From Aminobacter sp. HY435 (GTDB taxonomy: Bacteria > Pseudomonadota > Alphaproteobacteria > Rhizobiales > Rhizobiaceae), in NCBI RefSeq assembly GCF_027568395.1, contig NZ_JANKZL010000005.1:186001-250000 (forward strand): DNA of 64,000 nucleotides, read 5' to 3'. Positions within the stretch are counted from its first letter, which is position 1. Each line of letters opens with the position of its first letter. Both the position numbers and the translations under genes were made by a program. Shown in pieces: positions 19,289-27,696 of the stretch. A model generated the notes under the pieces. That model saw only the letters and a list, made by a program, of their open reading frames with translations. It was not told the DNA's origin and did no database searches.

Positions 19289-19484
19289 TCAGAATCGCGT
19301 CACCACACTGATCCCCAGACCTTCGAAACGGTCCATCGCCATCAGTACCTCCGGGGCCTCGTCGAGGCTCAGGTGCTTGCCGACCAGCTTCTGCGGCTGG
19401 CGCTTGCCGGCTGCGATCACCTTCTCGGCCCACCTGCTGGATGCGCGGCGGCTGGCCAAACTGATCGCAAAGAACGGCTTTCAT
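19289..19484 (-). pseudogene. Remnant of a zinc-type alcohol dehydrogenase/quinone oxidoreductase (internal deletion)
   Basis: Reading leftward from 19484, about 17 residues (MKAVLCDQFGQPPRIQQ) match the N-terminus of a zinc-type alcohol dehydrogenase/quinone oxidoreductase. The sequence then jumps to another frame encoding WAEKVIAAGKRQPQKLVGKH, continuing LSLDEAPEVLMAMDRFEG and ending ISVVTRF plus TGA at 19289, the usual C-terminus of that family. Some 250-270 central residues are missing and the two ends are out of frame. It lies 10 bases after the PIN gene. Confidence 0.8.
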
Positions 19485-19663
19485 GGCGGAATCCCTCGCT
19501 CTGCAGTGCCCCGGAAAGGCTTTATGAGCCGCGCATAGGCGATCGGCGCCGCCATTCTTGACCCCGCAGCCACCGCAAACGGCACTGCGCCATCATTTTG
19601 CCCGAAAATGGCTCATGCTGGCCTCATTCTGGGGACGTGGCGGGCTTAAAGAGAGGGGCGGAT

Positions 19664-20383
19664 TTGATCGCCTTGAGATGGAAGATGCCGATCTTGGTCG
19701 GCGTCGTCGCATCCCCGTTCATCGTATCCGGTTGCACGACGAGCAGCGTTACGGATGGGGTCACCACCAATTCTGTCGGGACGCGGTCCTATGCCTATTC
19801 GGCGAAGGACAAGGAGTGCCTGGCGAGGGCCATGTTCTTCGAGTCCAACCGTTCGAGCCGCGATGGCCTCGTCGCAGTCGGCTCGGTCGTGATGAACCGG
19901 CTCAAATCGGGCGACTACGGCAACTCGATCTGCGGCGTCGTCGGCCAGAAGAACCAGTTCGCGCCCGGCGTGCTGTCGCGCCCGATGAACTCGAAGGCGC
20001 TGCCCGATGTTACGGCTGCGGCCGAGTCGGTGCTCAAGGGTGAGCGCCACCCGAAGGTGAGGGAGAACGTCATGTTCTTCCATACGGCCGGGCTGAAGTT
20101 CCCCTACAAGAACATGCACTACACCACGGTTGCCGGCGGCAATGCCTTCTACGAGAAGCGCGGCAGGGTACGTAAGCCGTTGCCCGAGGCTCCTGCCGAA
20201 ACCATGGTCGCTTCGGCCGACGCGAAGACGCTTCCAGGTGTCGACGACGCCAAGCCTGTAACGGTCGCGTCGGCCTCTTCGGATGCAGCGCTCGCCAGCG
20301 CCATGTCGTTCCAGCCGAGTTCCAAGCAGGCCGATGCCATCGGTGCCTTGATCGCCAGCCAGGACAGGCCGATGGACGAGTGA
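19664..20383 (+). CDS. Cell wall hydrolase (SleB/Hydrolase_2 family), probable lipoprotein
   Basis: About 239 residues. An N-terminal hydrophobic segment ends in a lipobox (FIVSGC), so a lipid-anchored periplasmic protein is likely. The Hydrolase_2 domain follows: CLARAMFFESNRSSRDGLVAVGSVVMNR, with Glu in FFES as the likely catalytic acid, then FAPG and HYTTVAGGNAFYEK. The C-terminal 80 residues are Ala/Ser-rich. I prefer the TTG at 19664 because AGAGGGG lies about 7 bases upstream and it gives a positively charged signal start; ATG at 19685 is an alternative. Family enzymes degrade cortex or peptidoglycan. Confidence 0.85.
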   Translation: MIALRWKMPILVGVVASPFIVSGCTTSSVTDGVTTNSVGTRSYAYSAKDKECLARAMFFESNRSSRDGLVAVGSVVMNRLKSGDYGNSICGVVGQKNQFAPGVLSRPMNSKALPDVTAAAESVLKGERHPKVRENVMFFHTAGLKFPYKNMHYTTVAGGNAFYEKRGRVRKPLPEAPAETMVASADAKTLPGVDDAKPVTVASASSDAALASAMSFQPSSKQADAIGALIASQDRPMDE

Positions 20384-20388
20384 CACTA

Positions 20389-20464
20389 GCGAATAGTCAG
20401 CAGTGATCAGCAGAAGACAGGGTTGCCGCCGGGCGGCCTTCACTATTTGCTACTCACTGTTCGC
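20389..20464. repeat. Imperfect palindromic element upstream of recR
   Basis: The left arm begins GCGAATAGTCAGCAG at 20389. The right arm ends at 20464 and its complement reads GCGAACAGTGAGTAG, matching at 12 of 15 positions. Between them lies a GC-rich inner hairpin around GCCGCCGGGCGGC. This looks like a short mobile-type palindromic repeat inserted between the hydrolase stop and recR. Confidence 0.5.
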
Positions 20465-20485
20465 TCGTCGTCTTATATCCCTCCC

Positions 20486-21091
20486 ATGTCGAAGCGAATC
20501 GCCGGTCCCGAGATCGAACGCCTGATTCAGCTCCTGGCCAAGGTGCCGGGGCTCGGTCCGCGCTCGGCCCGCCGCGCCGCTCTCCACCTGATCAAGAAGA
20601 AAGAGCAGTTGCTGACGCCGCTGGCGGCAGCCATGGGCGATGCCGTCGACAAGGTCCGGGTCTGCTCGACCTGCGGCAATGTCGATACGTCCGACCCGTG
20701 CATGATCTGCACCGACCCGCGCCGCGATCCCACGACAATCATCGTTGTCGAGGACGTGTCCGACCTCTGGGCGCTGGAGCGTGCGGCTGCGATGAACGCG
20801 CGCTTCCATGTGCTCGGTGGCACGCTGTCGCCGCTTGACGGCATCGGGCCGGACCAACTGACAATCAGGCAGCTCGTCAGCCGCGTCGCCGAAGGCGGGG
20901 TCAGCGAGGTGATCCTGGCCGTCAATGCGACGGTCGAGGGCCAGACCACGGCGCACTATCTCACCGACCAGCTGTCGGGTTTCGACATCAAGGTCACGCG
21001 CCTTGCGCACGGCGTGCCGGTCGGCGGCGAACTCGATTATCTCGACGAAGGCACGTTGTCCGCCGCGCTCAAATCGCGGACCGTCTTTTGA
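20486..21091 (+). CDS. recR: Recombination mediator protein RecR
   Basis: A 201-residue RecR. It has the helix-hairpin-helix region [20 protein letters not shown], a four-Cys zinc finger ([16 protein letters not shown]), a Toprim domain ([30 protein letters not shown]) and the C-terminal Walker-like [22 protein letters not shown] segment. RecR acts with RecFO to load RecA at gaps. The start [14 protein letters not shown] is the family start; upstream translation is not conserved. Confidence 0.97.
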   Translation: MSKRIAGPEIERLIQLLAKVPGLGPRSARRAALHLIKKKEQLLTPLAAAMGDAVDKVRVCSTCGNVDTSDPCMICTDPRRDPTTIIVVEDVSDLWALERAAAMNARFHVLGGTLSPLDGIGPDQLTIRQLVSRVAEGGVSEVILAVNATVEGQTTAHYLTDQLSGFDIKVTRLAHGVPVGGELDYLDEGTLSAALKSRTVF

Positions 21092-21116
21092 CTCAATTGG
21101 CTTGCAGGGAAGCTGG

Positions 21117-22361
21117 ATGAAGAGAGTTTCCGCAAGATTTGCCACCGTCCTTGCCGCAGCGCTGATCGCGTTTTGCGCCACCCCGGCATCCGCCGCCAGG
21201 ATCGACGATCAATTCCAGGCCTGGCTGGCCAAGGAACTATGGCCGGAGGCAAAAGCAAAGGGTATCTCCAGGGCGACCTTCGACGCGGCGTTCCAGGGCG
21301 TCTCACCCAACCTCAAGCTGCCCGATCTCGTACTCCCCGGCGAAAAGCCGAAGACGCCGAAGAAGCAGCATCAGGCCGAATTCGGCTCGCCCGGCAATTA
21401 TTTCTCCGAAAAGACGCTTGGAGCGGTGACGGCGGGCGGGCGCACCCGCGCCGGCGCCAACGCAAGAACACTTGCGGCGATCGAGAAGCGCTACGGCGTG
21501 CCGGCCGGCATCGTGCTGGCGATATGGGGACGCGAGTCCGGCTTTGGCGCTGCCAAGATGCCTTACGACGCCTTCGAGGTGCTTGGAACAAAGGCATTCC
21601 TCGCCACCCGCAAGGACATGTTCCGCAAGGAGCTGCTGGCCGGCCTCGAAATGGTCGAGCGCGGGCTGGTCAGCCGCAAGGCGATGCGCTCGTCCTGGGC
21701 CGGTGCGCTCGGGCAGCCGCAATTCCTGCCGACCTCGTTCCTAGAACATGCCGTCGACTTCGACGGCGACGGCCGCGCCGACATCTGGAACTCGACGCCT
21801 GACACGCTGGCCTCGATCGCCAATTATCTCGTCCACTATGGCTGGGTGAAGGGCCGCGACTGGGGTTTCGAGGTGACGTTGCCCGAGAATGTGTCCTGCG
21901 CGCTGGAAGGCCCCGACCAGGGCAAGAAGATAGCGGATTGGGCAGCTCTGGGGATCACCCGCGTCGGCGCCAAGCCCTTCCCGCAGAACGAGGCGCGCGC
22001 CGAAGGCTACCTGATGATGCCCGCCGGACGGAACGGTCCGGCCTTCATCGTTACACCCAATTTCTACGTGCTCAAGAAGTACAACGAGAGCGATGTCTAT
22101 GCGCTCTTCATCGGCCATGGCGCCGACCGCATTGCCAGTGGTGACAGGCGCTTTGCCGGCAGCTGGGGCAAGGTTGACGGGCTCTACCGTTCCGATGTCG
22201 CGTCGATGCAGCGGAGCCTTGAAAAGCTCGGTTATGACGTTGGCGGGGCCGATGGCCTGCCGGGCTTCAAGACCCGCCGCTCGATCGGCGACTGGCAGGC
22301 AAAAAACGGCCGTTCCGCGACGTGCTTTCCGGACAAGGGGATCGTCGAGGCGATGCGGTAG
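21117..22361 (+). CDS. Lytic murein transglycosylase (MltB/SLT_2 type) with peptidoglycan-binding domain
   Basis: A 414-residue secreted enzyme with a Sec signal (MKRVSARFATVLAAALIAFC, cleavage near ASA-ARI). The SLT_2 domain contains IWGRESGFG (catalytic Glu in ESGFG) and GALGQPQFLPTSF, and an EF-hand-like VDFDGDGRADIWN. A PG_binding_1 domain lies at the C-terminus (VASMQRSLEKLGYDVGGADG). It cleaves the MurNAc-GlcNAc bond, leaving 1,6-anhydro ends. AGGGA lies about 6 bases before the ATG, 25 bases after recR. Confidence 0.93.
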   Translation: MKRVSARFATVLAAALIAFCATPASAARIDDQFQAWLAKELWPEAKAKGISRATFDAAFQGVSPNLKLPDLVLPGEKPKTPKKQHQAEFGSPGNYFSEKTLGAVTAGGRTRAGANARTLAAIEKRYGVPAGIVLAIWGRESGFGAAKMPYDAFEVLGTKAFLATRKDMFRKELLAGLEMVERGLVSRKAMRSSWAGALGQPQFLPTSFLEHAVDFDGDGRADIWNSTPDTLASIANYLVHYGWVKGRDWGFEVTLPENVSCALEGPDQGKKIADWAALGITRVGAKPFPQNEARAEGYLMMPAGRNGPAFIVTPNFYVLKKYNESDVYALFIGHGADRIASGDRRFAGSWGKVDGLYRSDVASMQRSLEKLGYDVGGADGLPGFKTRRSIGDWQAKNGRSATCFPDKGIVEAMR

Positions 22362-22376
22362 CGATTTCGAGGCTGC

Positions 22377-23375
22377 CTACGCCCGCTTCATCCCCTTATG
22401 CACTTCCGCCAAAATCTCGTACGAGCGCTTGCGCGCGGCGTGGTCGAAAACCTGCGCGGTGACCATGAGCTCATCGGCACCCGTTCGGGTAATGAACGCT
22501 TCGATGCCACGCTGCACGGTTTCGCGTGAGCCGACGATGGCGCAGGACAGCGTCTGCGCCAGCATCTGGCGTGCCGCGGGGTCGAGGTCGCGATCGTAGC
22601 CCTCGACGGGCGCGGGCAGCCGGCCCGGGCGTCCGCTGCGCAGGTTGACGAAGGCCTGCTGCTGCGAGGTGAAGAGCAGCTTCGCCTGCTCGTCTGTGTC
22701 GGCCGCGACGATGCTGACGCCGAGCATGACATAAGGCTTGGCCAGGCGCTGCGAAGGCTGGAAGCGCGAGCGGTAGACCTCGAGCGCATGGTCGAGCTCG
22801 GCGGGCGCGAAGTGCGAGGCAAATGCGTAAGGCAGGCCGAGCATCGCTGCGAGCTGCGCCCCATAAAGGCTGGAGCCAAGCACCCACACCTCGACCTGTT
22901 CGCCTTCGCCGGGTACGGCGCGGATGCGCTGATCTGGTGTCGCCGGCTCGAAATAGTTGATGAGCTCGACCACGTCCTGGGGGAAGTTGTCGACGCCGGC
23001 TTCGAGGTTGCGGCGCAGGGCGCGTGCGGTCAGCATGTCGGTTCCCGGCGCGCGGCCGATGCCGAGGTCGATGCGGCCCGGGTGCAGGGCGGCAAGCGTC
23101 CCGAACTGCTCGGCGATGACCAGCGGCGCGTGGTTCGGCAGCATGATGCCGCCGGCGCCGACGCGGATGGTGCTGGTGCCGGCCGCGACATGGGCGATCA
23201 CCACGGAGGTCGCCGCGCTGGCGATGCCGGCCATGTTGTGATGCTCGGCCAGCCAGTAGCGATGGAAGCCGAGTTTTTCGGCATGGCGGGCGAGGTCGAG
23301 TGTGTTTGTCAGTGACTGGCCAGCGGTGCTGCCTTCGGTCACCGGCGACAGATCGAGCACGGAAAGGGTGGTCAT
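22377..23375 (-). CDS. LLM-class flavin-dependent oxidoreductase (MsnO8-type)
   Basis: A 332-residue luciferase-like monooxygenase. It opens [19 protein letters not shown], then [39 protein letters not shown] and [16 protein letters not shown], the conserved core of the bacterial subgroup that binds FMNH2. [21 protein letters not shown] block is typical of this subgroup. Substrate unknown. It lies 99 bases after another LLM gene in the same direction. Confidence 0.93.
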   Translation of the reverse strand: MTTLSVLDLSPVTEGSTAGQSLTNTLDLARHAEKLGFHRYWLAEHHNMAGIASAATSVVIAHVAAGTSTIRVGAGGIMLPNHAPLVIAEQFGTLAALHPGRIDLGIGRAPGTDMLTARALRRNLEAGVDNFPQDVVELINYFEPATPDQRIRAVPGEGEQVEVWVLGSSLYGAQLAAMLGLPYAFASHFAPAELDHALEVYRSRFQPSQRLAKPYVMLGVSIVAADTDEQAKLLFTSQQQAFVNLRSGRPGRLPAPVEGYDRDLDPAARQMLAQTLSCAIVGSRETVQRGIEAFITRTGADELMVTAQVFDHAARKRSYEILAEVHKGMKRA

Positions 23376-23384
23376 GAAGCAGCT

Positions 23385-23405
23385 CCGGCGGGTGGGACCC
23401 GCCGG
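23385..23405 (-). promoter_or_regulatory. Leader hairpin overlapping the ribosome binding site of the LLM gene
   Basis: CCGGCGGGT - GGG - ACCCGCCGG is a perfect 9-bp hairpin ending 9 bases before the start codon at 23375. Reading leftward, its right arm runs into GGAG, the probable Shine-Dalgarno, so it could hide part of it. It has no T tract, which argues against a terminator. Confidence 0.45.
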
Positions 23406-23474
23406 ATATAGGAACCACGTCGGCAGGGCACAAACCCGCCGTGGCGATTTACCTTGGTCCAGATGCCAAGGGCA

Positions 23475-24533
23475 TCAGGCTGCCGGCGCGACCAAGGAGG
23501 CTGACGTACCGAGTTCCTTGCGCACCAGAGGTGCGACCTTGGTGCCGTAGAGCTCGATCGCCTTCATGATCTTGGCATGCGGCATGATGCCGATCGCCAT
23601 CTGCAACAGGAAGCGGTCGTTGTTGAACAGCTTGTGCTGGGCGACGATCTTTTCCGCCACCGCCTCCGGATTGCCGACGAACAGCGCGCCACGCGGGCCA
23701 CGCGACAGGTCGAAATGCGCTCTCGATGTCGGACCCCAGCCACGCTCGCGGCCGATGCGGTTCATCACCTCGGCCTGTGGCAGGTAGAAATCGTCCGCCG
23801 CCTGTTCGGTGGTCTCGCCGATGAAGCCGTGAACGTTGATGCTGGTGGCGAGCTTCGCAACGTCCTGGCCGCCGCGGCGCGCCGCTTCGCGGTAAAGGTC
23901 GAACAGCGGGGCGAAACGGGCTGGTTCGCCGCCGATGATGGCGAGCGCCAGGGGCAGGCCGAGCACGCCGGCGCGGGCCGCCGACTGCGGCGTGCCGCCG
24001 ATGGCGATCCAGATCGGCAGCTTGTCCTGGTAGGGGCGAGGGTAGACGCCGCGGTCGTTGATCGACGCGCGGTGCGTGCCCTGCCAGGTCACGCGCTCGC
24101 TGTCACGCAAGGCAAGCAGAAGGTCGAGCTTTTCGGCGAACAGTTCGTCATAGTCCTCGAGATTGTAGCCGAACAGCGGAAACGACTCGATGAACGAGCC
24201 GCGTCCGGCCATGATCTCGGCGCGGCCGCCCGACAACTGGTCGAGCGTGGCGAATTGCTGGAACACGCGCACCGGATCGTCCGACGACAGCACTGTGACA
24301 GCACTTGTCAGCCTGATGCGCTTGGTGCGTTCGGCCGCCGCAGCCAGTGCGACGACCGGCGCCGAGGCGGCATAGTCGGGCCTGTGGTGTTCGCCGAGGC
24401 CGAACACGTCGAGCCCGACCTGATCCGCCAACTCGATCTCTTCGATCAGATTGCGCAAGCGTTGATAGGGGCCGATGGCGTCCGGGCCTGGTTCGGGGCT
24501 GACGTCGGCGAATGTGTAGAGACCGAGTTCCAT
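23475..24533 (-). CDS. LLM-class flavin-dependent oxidoreductase
   Basis: A 352-residue luciferase-like flavin oxidoreductase from a subgroup different from its neighbour. It starts [16 protein letters not shown] and has [58 protein letters not shown] and [16 protein letters not shown]. This group includes enzymes annotated as LLM oxidoreductases acting on small organics, with no defined substrate. AAGGA lies about 7 bases before the ATG at 24533; the short in-frame extension upstream is rejected. Confidence 0.92.
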   Translation of the reverse strand: MELGLYTFADVSPEPGPDAIGPYQRLRNLIEEIELADQVGLDVFGLGEHHRPDYAASAPVVALAAAAERTKRIRLTSAVTVLSSDDPVRVFQQFATLDQLSGGRAEIMAGRGSFIESFPLFGYNLEDYDELFAEKLDLLLALRDSERVTWQGTHRASINDRGVYPRPYQDKLPIWIAIGGTPQSAARAGVLGLPLALAIIGGEPARFAPLFDLYREAARRGGQDVAKLATSINVHGFIGETTEQAADDFYLPQAEVMNRIGRERGWGPTSRAHFDLSRGPRGALFVGNPEAVAEKIVAQHKLFNNDRFLLQMAIGIMPHAKIMKAIELYGTKVAPLVRKELGTSASLVAPAA

Positions 24534-24755
24534 CGCTGCTTCCTTGGGGGTTGGCTTTCCCGTCACAGGTAGCTATAGGTTGCCGCGGCTGCCAGTCTCC
24601 AGGCAGTGAACAATCTTTGCCGCCTTTTGAACGGTCGAACGTTTCCTAGCTGCAACAAGCGGGGAAATCATGGCTGGCATGCGCAATTGGCGCTTGAACT
24701 TGCGCCCTTGCTGCGTATGTAAGCGGCGTCACTTGACTTCAGGGAAATCACAAAC

Positions 24756-25184
24756 TTGGCAATCTACAGGGAAAAAGACGTCTTCGAACGGCGTAACGCC
24801 GCCAATGAGGCTAAGAAGGCTCTTCTCGATAAGTACAAAGCACGCCCGGCCGCCGACGATCCGGCAGTTGTGGCCCGTCAGGCCGAACGCAAGGCAATCC
24901 TAGAGGCACGCGCAATCCGCGAAGCCGAAAAGGAAAAGCTGCGCCAGGAACGCCTGGCACGCGAGGCCATCGAAAAGGCCGAGCGCGAGGCAAAGGCCGA
25001 GGCCGAACGCCTGGCTGCCGAAGAGGCCGCCCAGGCAGATGCAAAGGCACGCGAAGCCGAGGAAGGCGATCGTATCGCCCGCCTGTTGGCAGACGAAGCC
25101 GAGCGCAAGGCCAAGCGCGACGCGCGCTATGCGGCACGCAAGGCGCGTGGCAAGCGCATGCCGCCTTCGGCCAATTACGGCTGA
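24756..25184 (+). CDS. DUF6481 family protein, charged coiled coil
   Basis: A 142-residue, highly charged protein starting MAIYREKDVFERRNAANEAK from a TTG at 24756 with AGGGA 10 bases upstream. Residues about 40-130 are a long run of Ala/Glu/Lys/Arg heptads, predicted to be one extended coiled coil, and the end is RGKRMPPSANYG. This pattern fits DUF6481, common in Hyphomicrobiales and without known function. It is single, facing the guanidinium exporter gene. Confidence 0.75.
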   Translation: MAIYREKDVFERRNAANEAKKALLDKYKARPAADDPAVVARQAERKAILEARAIREAEKEKLRQERLAREAIEKAEREAKAEAERLAAEEAAQADAKAREAEEGDRIARLLADEAERKAKRDARYAARKARGKRMPPSANYG

Positions 25185-25233
25185 TTGATCTGACCTAGAC
25201 TAAGGCGCCACGCCCGAAATTGTGGGCGGCTCG

Positions 25234-25327
25234 CAGCCGAGATGTGCCAAGCACCTCGGCTGACGGGCCGCTTTGGCGCGCCCATAGGCAAGCCCAGTCT
25301 GGCGCCCAAGCGGCCCGCTTTTCGGGC
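25234..25327. repeat. Cluster of strong, partly competing inverted repeats
   Basis: Three hairpins lie between the convergent DUF6481 and exporter genes. The first is CAGCCGAG/CTCGGCTG (25234-25241 and 25255-25262). The second is GGGCCGCTTTGGCGC/GCGCCCAAGCGGCCC (25265-25279 and 25302-25316, 14 of 15 paired). The third is GCCCG-CTTTT-CGGGC (25313-25327), which shares bases with the right arm of the second, so the two exclude each other. It may be a termination region or a structured RNA. Confidence 0.5.
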
Positions 25328-25371
25328 AAGCCGCTGGTCTTGCGTCAGGATCTTGCGGCGACGATCTTCGA

Positions 25372-25686
25372 TCAGGCGACGAGCTTGAGGCCGACGATGC
25401 CAGACACGATCAATCCGATGCAGGCGAGGCGAAGCGCCGTCGCCGGTTCGCCCAGCAGCCAGATGCCAAGCATCGCCGTGCCGACGGTGCCGATGCCGGT
25501 CCAGATGGCATAGGCCGTGCCGACGGGCAGCGTCTTCAGCGCAAGGCCAAGCAGGCCGAGGCTGACAATCATCGAGGCGATGGTAAGGACGGTCGGCATC
25601 GGCTTTGAAAAGCCGTCGGTATATTTCAGGCCGATGGCCCAGCCGATTTCAAACAGTCCGGCGAAAAACAGATAAGTCCAAGCCAT
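25372..25686 (-). CDS. sugE: SMR-family guanidinium exporter (SugE/Gdx-like)
   Basis: A 104-residue four-helix small multidrug resistance protein. Glu13 in [17 protein letters not shown] is the conserved proton and substrate-coupling residue. The [18 protein letters not shown] helix is typical of the SugE/Gdx branch, which exports guanidinium in exchange for protons, rather than the QacE drug exporters. A guanidine-II riboswitch directly upstream strongly supports the guanidinium role. GGAG lies 6 bases before the ATG. Confidence 0.93.
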   Translation of the reverse strand: MAWTYLFFAGLFEIGWAIGLKYTDGFSKPMPTVLTIASMIVSLGLLGLALKTLPVGTAYAIWTGIGTVGTAMLGIWLLGEPATALRLACIGLIVSGIVGLKLVA

Positions 25687-25706
25687 GGAACGCTCCAGCG
25701 AGATGG

Positions 25707-25754
25707 CGGGTCGTCCCGGCCGAAATATGAGGGGAGTTGCAAGGTCGTCCTTGC
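25707..25754 (-). ncRNA. Guanidine-II (mini-ykkC) riboswitch
   Basis: Reading leftward, two short hairpins each carry an ACGA loop: GCAAGG-ACGA-CCTTGC (25754-25739), a 20-base linker, then CGGG-ACGA-CCCG (25718-25707). Two stem-loops with ACGR tetraloops are the defining structure of the guanidine-II riboswitch. The second hairpin ends 20 bases before the sugE start codon, suiting control of ribosome access. Sequence and downstream gene agree with the known class, in which guanidine binding turns on expression. Confidence 0.88.
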
Positions 25755-25843
25755 GCCCGGGTAGATGGGTACTTCCGGCGATAAGATCAACCAGGCGCCC
25801 GGCCGATGCGACCGGGCGTGGTCGGTATCATGCGTGCCAAGGA

Positions 25844-25969
25844 CTACTTGTCCTTGATCTTGGTCGCCTGAACCGGAGGCGCCTTGAAGGCAGGTGCCGG
25901 AGCAGGCTTCTTGGCGTCTTTCTTGGGTTTCCGGGGCTCTTTCCCGGCTTTCATCGCACCTTTGGCCAT
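25844..25969 (-). CDS. Small basic Lys/Pro/Ala-rich protein
   Basis: A 41-residue protein starting MAKGAMKAGKEPRKPKKDAK with a run of Lys, Pro and Ala and ending ATKIKDK. GGGAG lies about 9 bases before the ATG at 25969. Short proteins of this composition next to transporters are common in rhizobia, but I know no function; nucleic acid binding is possible from its charge only. The longer upstream frame is not convincing. Confidence 0.6.
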   Translation of the reverse strand: MAKGAMKAGKEPRKPKKDAKKPAPAPAFKAPPVQATKIKDK

Positions 25970-26126
25970 GATTCGTTTCTCCCGCTGCTGAGAGTTGGAG
26001 TGAAACGCGAACTTGCCGCGCTTGCAAGAGGGATAGAGTGTGTCCAGCAGCATGTCTGGATGGCACACGCGAATATAGGCTTGAGAGTGATCGGCGGGCC
26101 GCTACATTCAGCCCTGTGAGGGTCTG

Positions 26127-27083
26127 ATGTCGGCGCAAGGCGGTTCCCGGTTTGTCATTTTCGCAGCGATCGCGGGCAACCTGCTCATCGCGGCGACCAA
26201 GTTCGTCGCCGCTTTCTTCACCGGCAGTTCGGCGATGCTATCGGAGGGCGTGCATTCGGTGGTCGACACCGGCAATGGCCTGCTTCTGCTCTACGGCCTG
26301 CGCCGCGCCGCCCGCCCGCCTGATATCACGCATCCGCTCGGCCATGGCCGCGAGCTCTACTTCTGGTGTTTCATCGTCGCCTTGCTGGTGTTTGCGCTCG
26401 GCGCCGGCGTCGCCTTCTACGAGGGCGTGCTGCACATCGTCGATCCCGAGCCGATCAAGAACCCTGTCGTCAACTATGTGGTGCTGGGCCTTTGCGTGAT
26501 CTTCGAAGGCGGCTCGTGGTTCGTCGCGCTGAAGGAGTTCCGGCGCGGCAAGGGCAATTTCGGTTACATCCAGGCGGTCCGGCGCAGCAAGGACCCGAGC
26601 GTCTATACCGTGCTGTTCGAAGACAGCGCCGCACTGCTCGGCCTGTTGGTCGCCCTCATCGGCATATCGGCCGCCCAGTATTTCGAGCAGCCCTGGCTCG
26701 ACGGTGCGGCTTCGATCGGCATCAGCTTCATCCTCGCCGCGACCGCAGTGTTCCTCGCCAATGAAAGCAAGGGGCTGCTGATGGGCGAGCCGGCGCTGCC
26801 GGATGTCCAGCAGGCGATCCTCGCCATCGCTCAGGCCGATCCGGCTGTTGCGAAGGCGAATGGCGTGCTGACGGTGCACATGGGGCCGCAACAGGTCGTG
26901 GCCGGTCTCAGCATCGATTTTGTCGACGACATCTCGGCGGCCGAGATCGAGACATGCGTCGAGCGCCTTGAAACCAGGCTGAAGGCCGAAGTGCCGGAGG
27001 TGACGTCCGTCTTCGTCAAACCGCAGACGACCGGGCGCTGGCGCGAGCGTCGCAAGAAGATCGAGCAGGGCAGCATCCACTAG
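26127..27083 (+). CDS. Cation diffusion facilitator family transporter
   Basis: A 318-residue CDF transporter. The first helices contain FTGSSAMLSEGVHSVVDTGNGLLL (metal-binding His and Asp in HSxxD). Helix 5 contains VLFEDSAALLGLLVALIG. A cytoplasmic ferredoxin-like domain (about residues 215-305) follows helix 6. The family exports Zn, Fe, Mn or related divalent metals using protons. Specificity cannot be told from the motif because the helix 5 pair is Glu-Asp rather than the usual His-Asp. GAGGG lies close to the ATG. Confidence 0.9.
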   Translation: MSAQGGSRFVIFAAIAGNLLIAATKFVAAFFTGSSAMLSEGVHSVVDTGNGLLLLYGLRRAARPPDITHPLGHGRELYFWCFIVALLVFALGAGVAFYEGVLHIVDPEPIKNPVVNYVVLGLCVIFEGGSWFVALKEFRRGKGNFGYIQAVRRSKDPSVYTVLFEDSAALLGLLVALIGISAAQYFEQPWLDGAASIGISFILAATAVFLANESKGLLMGEPALPDVQQAILAIAQADPAVAKANGVLTVHMGPQQVVAGLSIDFVDDISAAEIETCVERLETRLKAEVPEVTSVFVKPQTTGRWRERRKKIEQGSIH

Positions 27084-27154
27084 CCTGACAGGACGGCGCA
27101 ATTTCGCTAGCACGGTGCGCCAGACACGAAGCAGATGTCTGAGGGAGAAGTGAC

Positions 27155-27559
27155 ATGAAGATCTCGGGCGGGTGCCACTGTGGCGCTATCACCTACAAGG
27201 CCGACGTCGAGCCGGAAAGGACGGCGATCTGTCATTGCACTGATTGCCAGAAGCTGACCGGCACGGCCTTTCGCGTCACCGTGCAGGTGCCGGAGGAAAA
27301 CATTGCCTTCTCCGGTATGCCCAAGATCTACGTGAAGGTCGGCGACAGCGGCAACAAGCGCGCGCAGGGCTTCTGCGGCGAATGCGGGTCCCACCTGTTT
27401 GCCACATCGGTCGGCGATGGCCCGAAAGTCTATGGCCTCAGGACCGGTACTTCGGACCAGCGTGATCAACTGGTGCCGCGCAAGCAGGTCTGGCACCGCT
27501 CCGCGCTGCACTGGCTGCCCGAATTCGAGGGCATGGCCACTGCCGAGAAGGCATCCTAG
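27155..27559 (+). CDS. GFA family (glutathione-dependent formaldehyde-activating-like) zinc protein
   Basis: A 134-residue protein of the GFA/CENP-V fold. The zinc-binding cysteines are visible in order: GGCHCGAI, ICHCTDCQKLTG and FCGECGSHLF. Some members spontaneously or catalytically join formaldehyde to glutathione, but most are uncharacterised. No formaldehyde dehydrogenase gene is nearby, so the specific role is open. GGGAG lies about 9 bases upstream of the ATG. Confidence 0.9.
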   Translation: MKISGGCHCGAITYKADVEPERTAICHCTDCQKLTGTAFRVTVQVPEENIAFSGMPKIYVKVGDSGNKRAQGFCGECGSHLFATSVGDGPKVYGLRTGTSDQRDQLVPRKQVWHRSALHWLPEFEGMATAEKAS

Positions 27560-27560
27560 C

Positions 27561-27604
27561 GCATCGGCCCGAAAATCGGACCCGATTTTCGGAAAGCACG
27601 ATGC
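27561..27604. repeat. Rhizobial-type palindromic intergenic repeat
   Basis: The ends GCATCG (27561-27566) and CGATGC (27599-27604) pair, enclosing an inner inverted repeat CCGAAAATCGG/CCGATTTTCGG. This matches short palindromes commonly scattered between genes in Mesorhizobium and relatives. Confidence 0.75.
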
Positions 27605-27618
27605 GCCAACTCAGTAAG

Positions 27619-27662
27619 TTAGAGCGTCCCTTGCGCGTCCATTCGGACGCACGGCGCTCTAG
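27619..27662. repeat. Second rhizobial-type palindromic intergenic repeat
   Basis: AGAGCG (27621-27626) pairs with CGCTCT (27655-27660), and GCGTCC pairs with GGACGC around an ATTC loop. It is a different repeat type from the one 15 bases upstream. Both lie between the GFA gene and the convergent rmuC, where they may act as a transcription end. Confidence 0.7.
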
Positions 27663-27696
27663 CGCATGCGGCCGACTGGCGCGGGTTCCGCTCGCG

